DNA of 64,000 nt, taken from the NCBI RefSeq assembly GCF_000420305.1, contig NZ_ATUR01000007.1:124001-188000 (forward strand), written 5' to 3'. Positions 7,806-14,076 of the stretch are shown here, piece by piece (position 1 is the first letter of the stretch; every line of letters begins with the position of its first letter). The notes under the pieces are model-generated. The model had not been told where the DNA came from and did not search any database. It saw only the letters and a list, made by a program, of their open reading frames with translations. This DNA comes from Novosphingopyxis baekryungensis DSM 16222. Its GTDB lineage: Bacteria; Pseudomonadota; Alphaproteobacteria; Sphingomonadales; Sphingomonadaceae. The position numbers were made by a program, and so were the translations under genes.

Positions 7806-8456
7806 TTGGCCAGCCGCCCCGTCTTTGTACCGAACGTGACCGGCAAGCGCATGGTCATCGACGTGCCGGTTTCCTTTCAATGGAACGCCGGCATGTCCGC
7901 GTCCCAGAAGAAAAAGAATGTCGTCGCGCTTCATGCCGCGGCTGCTCAGGAGCGCCATTTGCATGCAATCCTCGAAATATCGAGCAAGTCGGAACGGCGT
8001 GCCGGTCAGCGTCTGAGCGCCTTCCATTTACCTTTGGAAAGCGATGGACGCACCGCGCCATTGGAATGCTGGTTTCAGGGGAGCAAGGCGTTCGCAGATG
8101 GCGGTCCCTACACGGAACTGTATGAGGCCGCTCCCAAAGACGCCAAGCGCGATCCACGATTGCGCAACAGCGGCGATCTCAAGGCATTTCTATTCGAAGG
8201 TCGCAGCTTTCCGCTAGATCCGCCGACGGCTTTCTACGATTGGCTCTATCTGCGCGCGCTGGCGCCCTATGAAGAGTGGGGGGCAAAGCTGTCCCGGTTC
8301 GATGGCTTCAGTGACATCGAGTTCAATCCAGCAAAATCGGTCAATTGTCAGGCACGTTCCTGCGCGCTCTTCGTGGCCCTTCATTCGCGGGGACTGGTTC
8401 AGGAATGCGCGCGGGATTTCGATTATTTCGTGTCGGTGCAAAATAACGACATCTGA
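7806..8456 (+). CDS. NADAR-domain antitoxin of DarT1
   Basis: About 216 residues from a TTG start 4 bases after the darT1 stop; no ATG lies nearer, and tight coupling favours this start. The N-terminal ~90 residues (SRPVFVPNVTGKRMV, SFQWNAGMSASQKKKNV) are typical of the DarT1-associated NADAR group. The catalytic fold follows with PLECWFQGSKAF, GGPYTELY, FYDWLYLRAL and FNPAKSVNCQARSCALFVAL. NADAR enzymes of this group remove ADP-ribose from guanosine in DNA and so undo the toxin's damage. Role here follows from family and pairing; no motif seems missing. Confidence 0.8.
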   Translation: MASRPVFVPNVTGKRMVIDVPVSFQWNAGMSASQKKKNVVALHAAAAQERHLHAILEISSKSERRAGQRLSAFHLPLESDGRTAPLECWFQGSKAFADGGPYTELYEAAPKDAKRDPRLRNSGDLKAFLFEGRSFPLDPPTAFYDWLYLRALAPYEEWGAKLSRFDGFSDIEFNPAKSVNCQARSCALFVALHSRGLVQECARDFDYFVSVQNNDI

Positions 8457-8510
8457 ACGCATAGCGCCGGCAGAGAATGGCAGTACGCTTGCTGCACCAA
8501 CCACAGCGGC

Positions 8511-9089
8511 TCAACACCAGCTCTTTCGCCCATTGCCATAGGGCCTGGCCAGCCCTTCGGCGATCAGCTGGTCGCCCACGGGGCGGTTGTTGGTCATGAC
8601 GACGGCCAGGGTGCGGCCGTAGCGATCGGTGCCGTCGCGCCGCATGCTGACGGGCGCGCCGTTGAGCAGGGCATAGAGCCGCTGGGTGGCGGCATGGCCC
8701 AGCTGGGCTTCGCGGGCGCAGCGCGGCGGGTGCGTTTCCGGGGTGTCAATGTCGAGCAAGCGGATCTTTTCGCCTTTCAGCCAGATGGTGTCGCCATCCA
8801 CCACGCAATTATATCCGCCGCCGCGATGGCATAGCGAAAAACTGAGGCGCTCCGCCGGCGTGGCGCCGAACCCCGAAAGCCCGGAAATGACGGTAGGCCC
8901 GGAGAGCTTGGTCAGGCTGCCGACCAGTTCCGGCCCGCGAACAATGGCGAGGAACAGCAGCGCGGCCAGGATAAGGATGTGGCGGGATTCGAGCACGAAT
9001 ACGCGCCGCCGCCGCGATCCATGTCGCGCCGATCCCAAGAGGGGCAGGGGCGTATAATCGCCTTTGGTGATGCGGAACGGCTTGGTCAT
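8511..9089 (-). CDS. Membrane-anchored thermonuclease-family nuclease
   Basis: 192 residues. Residues ~37-53 (HILILAALLFLAIVRG) form one hydrophobic anchor, so the nuclease domain probably faces the periplasm. The SNase core is clear: VVDGDTIWLKGEKIRLLDID followed by TPE gives the Asp/Arg/Glu active-site set, and DRYGRTLAVV supplies the second catalytic Arg. The tail LIAEGLARPYG is also family-typical. Calcium-dependent DNA/RNA cleavage is the family activity. It lies in the accessory island, convergent with the DarT1-NADAR pair, with 54 bases between the stops. Confidence 0.85.
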   Translation of the reverse strand: MTKPFRITKGDYTPLPLLGSARHGSRRRRVFVLESRHILILAALLFLAIVRGPELVGSLTKLSGPTVISGLSGFGATPAERLSFSLCHRGGGYNCVVDGDTIWLKGEKIRLLDIDTPETHPPRCAREAQLGHAATQRLYALLNGAPVSMRRDGTDRYGRTLAVVMTNNRPVGDQLIAEGLARPYGNGRKSWC

Positions 9090-9257
9090 CCCCGCACCAT
9101 GGCGCGCGGCAGGTCAACAAAGGGCTAAGCTGGGCGGGCGATTGCCTCCAATATGGTGCCTTATTGGCCCGAACCCGATCAGTCTGCTCCATCAGAAAGG
9201 CCGGCACATGCTAGACCCCTGTGTCTTAAAGAAAAATGTGTCTTGAGGAGAAGAGCG

Positions 9258-9470
9258 ATGCCCGAATTTATCGTAAACAGGAACGCGCAGAATAATGGCG
9301 ATCACGAGGTGCATGAAAAGGACAGCCATTGCGCCAACTATCCGATCCTTGCGAACCGCATGCCGCTGGGCTGGCATGCTGGCTGCACCAGCGCGGTGAC
9401 CGAAGCGAAGAAGACCTATCCCCAGTCCAATGGCTGCGCGATATGTGCCAAGGCCTGCCACACCGGCTAA
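9258..9470 (+). CDS. Small Cys/His-rich protein, unknown function
   Basis: 70 residues, ATG at 9258 with GAGGAG at 9245-9250. It opens MPEFIVNRNAQNNGDHEVH, followed by conserved-looking metal-ligand candidates: HCANYP, GWHAGCTSA and a C-terminal NGCAICAKACHTG (C-x2-C-x3-C-H). Similar short proteins with the same FIVNRNAQ-GDHEVH opening are found in several bacterial phyla without an assigned role. The cysteine spacing suggests a zinc-bound fold. Just upstream, TGTGTCTT occurs twice (around 9220-9245), which may be regulatory. Confidence 0.75.
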   Translation: MPEFIVNRNAQNNGDHEVHEKDSHCANYPILANRMPLGWHAGCTSAVTEAKKTYPQSNGCAICAKACHTG

Positions 9471-9559
9471 CCGAACGGCCCGTTAACCCCGGGGCCATGG
9501 CATGGTGGGGCATGATGGTCGGACCGCGCCTGCCGCGCCCATATGCGCTGCCTCTGGCG

Positions 9560-10708
9560 TTACATCAGACCCGCAGACCGCAGCGCCTTTTCGATCACCG
9601 CCTGCACGCCGTGCGGTTTCTCCGGCAAGGGCTCGTCCGGCAGGTCGATCCGCTCCAGCTTTTGCGCCGGCCTTCGCGAGGCCCCAACACCGCGCGCCTT
9701 GGCGGGCTGTTTTGTGGCGCTAGCCTGATCTGTCAGACCGAAAAATGCTGCGATGCGGCCAGTGGAATCGATCCCGACATCGAGCATATGCGCCCCCGCC
9801 TCCCCCGCATAGCCATCCCCCATGCCAGGCCGCAGCGGGACGCCGTGGCCCATGCCGGCAATCTCATACAACTCCACAAGGGTATGGCCCTTTGCGTCAG
9901 TCCAAGCGGATCGCCGATGGCGGCCGAGCTGTTCGCGTACCATGGGTTCCTGCGCCAATCCGTGCACGCCGCGCCATTGCGCCGCAACCGCTGCGCCATT
10001 GGATGGCACCACCGTGCTGTCGGCATCGCCCTGCCACACAGAAACGCGCGGCCAGTCGCCACGATGATCGGATGCGCCGCGCACCCGGTCGGCCAAGGCG
10101 GCGCCCTCCGGAATGCCGCGCCCTGCCATCGCGTCGAGTGCCTGCGGCACGTTGCGGGCAACGCCATGCGGCAGCCCGGCAATGATTGCGCCTGACGCAA
10201 ACAGTTCGGGATAGGCAGCGAGCATCGACGCGGTCATCGCGCCGCCCGCCGATAGGCCGGTGATGTGGACGCGCGCCGGATCGATGTCATGCCGATCCAC
10301 CATCGCGCCGATCATCGCGGCGATCGAGGCGGCTTCACCCTGGCCCCGCGCCATGTCCTTGGGCTGGAACCAGTTGAAGCACAAATTGGGGTTGTTGCTG
10401 CGCGCCTGCTCGGGAAACAGGAGGGCAAAGCCGTGCCGATCGGCCAGTTGAGACCATCCGCTGCCGCGATCATAGCCTGCAGCATGCTGCGTACAGCCAT
10501 GCAGCACAACCACCAGCGCCGCGCCAGGCGTCAGCGCTTTCGGCACGTAACTGAAGGCGTGCAGCGCACCGGGATTGTCGCCGAAATCGCTGAATTTTCG
10601 CAGTCTCGCGGTAGAATCGCCACGTATGTCACCGGAGCTCCCAAACGGGTTGGTGAAGGACGAAGACATGTTGTCGGGCATCATGTTGCCGAATGTCGTC
10701 ATGGGCAT
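9560..10708 (-). CDS. PHB depolymerase family esterase
   Basis: 382 residues, alpha/beta hydrolase. The oxyanion region LVVVLHGCTQ (~65-74) and the nucleophile elbow ITGLSAGG with Ser153 are intact; WQGDADSTVVPSNG carries the Asp and GHGVPL the His. No signal peptide is evident, so it may act inside the cell on PHB granules, or on other esters or feruloyl-type substrates that related enzymes accept. The C-terminal ~50 residues are a Lys/Pro linker ending VQAVIEKALRSAGLM. It lies downstream of the SRAP gene and 43 bases from a TGCAGTGCA operator candidate, which supports a link to the PHB cycle. A decayed paralogue sits at 6600-7015. Confidence 0.85.
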   Translation of the reverse strand: MPMTTFGNMMPDNMSSSFTNPFGSSGDIRGDSTARLRKFSDFGDNPGALHAFSYVPKALTPGAALVVVLHGCTQHAAGYDRGSGWSQLADRHGFALLFPEQARSNNPNLCFNWFQPKDMARGQGEAASIAAMIGAMVDRHDIDPARVHITGLSAGGAMTASMLAAYPELFASGAIIAGLPHGVARNVPQALDAMAGRGIPEGAALADRVRGASDHRGDWPRVSVWQGDADSTVVPSNGAAVAAQWRGVHGLAQEPMVREQLGRHRRSAWTDAKGHTLVELYEIAGMGHGVPLRPGMGDGYAGEAGAHMLDVGIDSTGRIAAFFGLTDQASATKQPAKARGVGASRRPAQKLERIDLPDEPLPEKPHGVQAVIEKALRSAGLM

Positions 10709-10750
10709 GGGTCAGAACCTTTATCGTGACCCTACCATATAGAATGATTT

Positions 10751-10765
10751 TGCTGCAGTGCAGCA
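10751..10765. promoter_or_regulatory. PhaR-like operator upstream of depolymerase
   Basis: TGCTGCAGTGCAGCA, which contains CTGC-N3-GCAG, the form described for PhaR repressor sites in Rhodobacter and Paracoccus. It lies 43 bases before the depolymerase start. The 9-bp core TGCAGTGCA recurs upstream of the phasin gene and of ahpC. Confidence 0.5.
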
Positions 10766-10827
10766 CGCAAACTTTGTTAGGTGGGATGCGAAGGATGCAA
10801 GAGCCGGCGATTGGGCCGCTGCGCGCG

Positions 10828-11445
10828 TCACTCCAACAAGCTGCCCTGCGCCGCATCGTCGTCCTGTGGCGCGGCCATTGAATGGTCGGGATAAGGTTGG
10901 GCCAAGGCGCAGGCCTCATCATAGTCGGCAGAAAGCCAGCGCCCGTGATCTTCTGCGTTGAGTATGACCGGCATGGCGTTGGGATGCACCGCGCCTACGG
11001 TGTCGTTGGGCGCACAGGTCAGAAATGCGAAGCGATCGCCTTCGCCAGTTGGCCGCCAAATGCCAGCAAAAGCGAAGAGCGGACGGTCTTTCAGAGCGAA
11101 CCAGACTTTGCGCTTGGAACCTGGCTTCCCAGTCCATTCGCAAAAGCTGGTAAGCGGAACGAGGCAGCGCCTTGCTGGATCGGCCAGCATCGGTTTCCAG
11201 AAATTGCTGCTGAGATTGCGCACATTGGTGATCGGACGGGTGGAAGCGATCGATGCCGGCGGGGGTATGCCCCAGGTTATACGGGCCAATGTGCGCTTCC
11301 CATCCGCATTCTGGCGAACGATTGGGGCATCCGTTTTCGGGTAGATGGCATCGAGCGGGGGGATATTGGCCCCCGCGCCTTCTGCCACGTCGAACATTCT
11401 GGCAATCTCATCGACCGACGCCGTCATTCTGTAGAGATTGCACAT
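10828..11445 (-). CDS. SRAP (YedK/HMCES-like) DNA-protein crosslink protein
   Basis: 205 residues beginning MCNLYRMT; after Met removal, Cys2 would be the N-terminal residue that bonds covalently to abasic sites in single-stranded DNA and shields them from cleavage. The family core follows: ITWGIPPP, RPITNVRNLSS, FWKPM, RRCLVPLTSFCEWTG with the active-site Glu, and VGAVHPNAMPVIL with the His. Full length for the family. It lies upstream of the PHB depolymerase on the same strand (119-base gap). An inactivated paralogue is at 6234-6599. Confidence 0.9.
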   Translation of the reverse strand: MCNLYRMTASVDEIARMFDVAEGAGANIPPLDAIYPKTDAPIVRQNADGKRTLARITWGIPPPASIASTRPITNVRNLSSNFWKPMLADPARRCLVPLTSFCEWTGKPGSKRKVWFALKDRPLFAFAGIWRPTGEGDRFAFLTCAPNDTVGAVHPNAMPVILNAEDHGRWLSADYDEACALAQPYPDHSMAAPQDDDAAQGSLLE

Positions 11446-11460
11446 GACGCCGTCGCCTGG

Positions 11461-11625
11461 TCAGTCCGTTTTCTTGTCGGCGTTCTTCTGGTCCGTCGTC
11501 ACGCTATGTCCGCCCTGATTGTGGCGGTCGAGCGCATCCCGCGCGACATCCTGTGCCTGCCCGGCTTCCTGCTGCTCCATGTTCACGGCTTCCGGCGCTT
11601 CGGTATCTTCACGTCCCTTTTTCAT
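11461..11625 (-). CDS. 54-residue hydrophilic protein, probable stress gene
   Basis: Minus-strand frame from the ATG at 11625, preceded by AAGGAA. The protein opens MKKGREDTEAPEAVNMEQQ, continues with AQDVARDALDRHNQGGH and ends DQKNADKKTD: highly charged, no hydrophobic core, probably disordered. It resembles short Lys/Glu/Gln-rich proteins that are strongly induced by the general stress sigma factor in Alphaproteobacteria; no named family. An EcfG-type promoter (11662-11686) lies at a fitting distance. It is too short to appear in most gene calls. Confidence 0.6.
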   Translation of the reverse strand: MKKGREDTEAPEAVNMEQQEAGQAQDVARDALDRHNQGGHSVTTDQKNADKKTD

Positions 11626-11661
11626 GGGATATTCCTTCCTTTGAGATCAGTTCACGGGATC

Positions 11662-11686
11662 AACCGGCAGGGCTGGACAGGGTTCC
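11662..11686 (-). promoter_or_regulatory. EcfG-type (general stress) promoter candidate
   Basis: Read on the minus strand: GGAAC, 16 bases, GGTT. The alphaproteobacterial EcfG consensus is GGAAC-N16/17-CGTT, with some freedom at the first base of the -10. It ends 37 bases before the ATG of the 54-residue gene at 11461-11625. Confidence 0.4.
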
Positions 11687-11713
11687 GGGCGTGGTAATCC
11701 GGGAAGGGGGAAA

Positions 11714-11750
11714 ACAGGTGGCAAGATAGCGGTGTTTTAATTACACCTGT
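11714..11750. promoter_or_regulatory. Inverted repeat upstream of P450
   Basis: Outer arms ACAGGTG and CACCTGT (7 bp, 23-base spacing), with nested arms GGTGT (11731-11735) and ACACC (11743-11747). It lies 18 bases before the P450 ATG and could be a repressor operator or an mRNA hairpin. There is no regulator gene next to it. Confidence 0.35.
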
Positions 11751-11767
11751 GTCAACAGGAGAGCGAT

Positions 11768-13141
11768 ATGGAATTGGCGCACAGCGAATCCGCAAATCCG
11801 CATTGGACCCCGCGAGCTACCAAGCACGCGATGGCATCCATCCCCGGTGAGGACGGGCTACCGTTTTTGGGAGCAACGCTGGAGATCCTGCGCGATCCGG
11901 CGGCTTTTTCAGCCCGCATGATCGCGCAATATGGCAGCGTCTATCGCGTCAAGAGCTTCGGTTTCGATACCATCGCGCTGTCCGGCGCGGAGGCGAACGA
12001 ACTGGTCTTGTTCGACCGGGACAAGCTGTTCAGTTCGGAACAGGGCTGGGGACCCATGCTCAACCTCCTGTTTCCGCGCGGGTTGATGCTGATGGACTTC
12101 GACCGCCACCGGGTGGACCGGCGTGCGTTGCAGGTCGCGTTCAAGCCCGAGCCGATGAAGGCCTATGCGCAGGTTCTGAACGAAGGCGCGCTCGCCCGCA
12201 TCAAGGGCTGGGCCGGGCAAGACCTGCGTTTTTATCCGGAAATCAAACAGTTGACGCTGGAACTGGCCGCGACAGCCTTTCTCGGCATTCCCTTCGGGCC
12301 GGATGCCGACAAGGTGAATCAGGCTTTTGTCGATATGGTCCAGGCATCGATCGGTGTCGTCCGCCGGCCACTGCCGTTCACCCAGATGGGCCGCGGCGTG
12401 AAGGGGCGGCAATTCCTCGTCGATTATTTCGGACCCATGGTGGAGGAGCGCCGCCGCAACGAAAACCGGCAGGACATGTTCAGCCAGTTCTGCCGGGCGA
12501 CGCGCGACGACGGATCACGCCTGACCGAAGGCGAAATCGTCGATCACATGAATTTCCTGATGATGGCGGCGCATGACACCATCACCTCTTCGGTGACGAG
12601 CATGGTGTGGCATCTGGCGCGTGAGCCCGAGTGGCAGGAGAAACTGCGCGCCGAAGCTCTGAGCGTTGCCCCCGCTGGCCAGGGTCTCACCTATGACGAT
12701 CTCGGCCGGATGGAATTGACCGAGATGTTCTTCAAGGAGGCATTGCGGATGGTCGCGCCCGTCCCGACCATCCCGCGCCGTGCGCTGCGTGATTTCACCT
12801 TTGAGGGCTTCGACATTCCGGCGGGCGCGCAGGTCAGCGTCAGCCCCAGTTATACCCACCATATGGCCGAATATTGGCCGGAACCCGAAAGGTTCGATCC
12901 GTTGCGGTTTACTGCCGAGGAGATAAAGGCACGCCACCGTTTCGCCTGGGTGCCCTTCGGTGGCGGCGCGCATATGTGCCTGGGTCTGCACTTCGCCTAT
13001 ATGCAGATGAAGATCATCATGCATCATATGCTCACCCATATGCGGGTGGAGGTGGAACCGGGATATGAGCCGGACTGGCAGGCATGGCCCATTCCGAAAC
13101 CCAAGGACGGGCTGAAGCTGCGGATGGTGAAACTGGGCTAG
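11768..13141 (+). CDS. Cytochrome P450
   Basis: 457 residues, soluble bacterial-type heme monooxygenase. The oxygen-binding I-helix reads MMAAHDTITSS, the ExxR salt bridge is FKEALR, and the heme loop is FGGGAHMCLG with thiolate Cys404. The N-terminal PGEDGLPFLGATLEIL and the IPRRALRDFTFEGFDIPAG segment recall the CYP120/CYP26/CYP51-like branch rather than the camphor type, so a lipid, sterol or isoprenoid substrate is plausible, but it cannot be named from sequence. No ferredoxin or reductase gene is adjacent. AGGAG sits just before the ATG, and an inverted repeat lies upstream. Confidence 0.9.
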   Translation: MELAHSESANPHWTPRATKHAMASIPGEDGLPFLGATLEILRDPAAFSARMIAQYGSVYRVKSFGFDTIALSGAEANELVLFDRDKLFSSEQGWGPMLNLLFPRGLMLMDFDRHRVDRRALQVAFKPEPMKAYAQVLNEGALARIKGWAGQDLRFYPEIKQLTLELAATAFLGIPFGPDADKVNQAFVDMVQASIGVVRRPLPFTQMGRGVKGRQFLVDYFGPMVEERRRNENRQDMFSQFCRATRDDGSRLTEGEIVDHMNFLMMAAHDTITSSVTSMVWHLAREPEWQEKLRAEALSVAPAGQGLTYDDLGRMELTEMFFKEALRMVAPVPTIPRRALRDFTFEGFDIPAGAQVSVSPSYTHHMAEYWPEPERFDPLRFTAEEIKARHRFAWVPFGGGAHMCLGLHFAYMQMKIIMHHMLTHMRVEVEPGYEPDWQAWPIPKPKDGLKLRMVKLG

Positions 13142-13272
13142 CGGCTCTTAAGGCGGCGCCGGGATGGCCCTGATCCGGGCTATTTTGCCGATGCGACGCT
13201 GCGATCGACTGGGAGCCCGGTTTCCCTGCAGACGAAAGGGCTTTCGAGGGCGGGAGATCATGGCGGCCCGCC

Positions 13273-14046
13273 TCAATGTTCGTAAATCATCTTCACCGTC
13301 ATGCCGCCATCGATTGCAAAATGCTGCCCGGTGATAAAGCCCGCCGCGTCTGACGCCAGATAGTTGACCGCAGCGGCAATATCTTCCGGCCTGCCGATCC
13401 GGCCCACGGGATGTTGCGCCCTGTCGACATCGCGATGTTCGGGCTGCGCTTCGCGCTCGCTCGCTTTCTGCCACGGGCCGGTTTCGATCCAGCCGGGCAG
13501 CACGGCATTGACGCGCACATCCGGGCCAAGGCTGATGGCGAGCGCATGCGTCAGCGCCAACAGGCCACCTTTGGCCGACGCATAGGGTTCGCTGTTCGGC
13601 TCGCTCATCACTGCACGGGTGGAGGCGATGTTGACGATGGCCCCCTTTCGCGCCCGCAGCGCCCGCACCAGAGCGCGGGTGCACAGAAAGGCGCTGGTCA
13701 GGCTGGCATCGATCCAGGCCTGCCAGTCGGCAAAATCCAGCTCCTCGATCGGCCCGGCATCGGGCGATGCGATGCCCGCATTGTTGACGAGCAGATCAAC
13801 GCCAGCAGCCTGGCCGGCCTGCCATTCGGTCAGCGCCTCGAACGCCGAGGCCACGTCACCTTCCCTGCCGACATCGCAGCGCGTGGCGAGCAGCGGCTGG
13901 CCACCATAGCTGGCGGCCAGATCATCGACTGCCTCGCCGTCCTTGTCCCAGGCGGCGACGCGCCAGCCTTGCTTGAGGAAATGATCCACGATCGCGCGGC
14001 CGATGCCCTGCGCCCCGCCGGTGACGATAGCTGTTTTGTTGCTCAT
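13273..14046 (-). CDS. Short-chain dehydrogenase/reductase
   Basis: 257 residues, classical SDR. NAD(P) binding TGGAQGIGRA near the N-terminus, LLVNNAGIA, the catalytic Ser in VNIASTRA, YASAKGG with the Tyr and Lys, and the NAVLPGWIETG and FITGQHFAIDGG end signature. An acidic residue (Asp in AAWDKDG) after the second strand favours NAD over NADP. The substrate is unknown; it is on the strand opposite to the P450, so the two are not an operon. PEP carboxylase lies 30 bases away, upstream of it on the same strand. Confidence 0.88.
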   Translation of the reverse strand: MSNKTAIVTGGAQGIGRAIVDHFLKQGWRVAAWDKDGEAVDDLAASYGGQPLLATRCDVGREGDVASAFEALTEWQAGQAAGVDLLVNNAGIASPDAGPIEELDFADWQAWIDASLTSAFLCTRALVRALRARKGAIVNIASTRAVMSEPNSEPYASAKGGLLALTHALAISLGPDVRVNAVLPGWIETGPWQKASEREAQPEHRDVDRAQHPVGRIGRPEDIAAAVNYLASDAAGFITGQHFAIDGGMTVKMIYEH

Positions 14047-14076
14047 CCGCCCGAAACGCTGGGGGCGGATGAAAGT

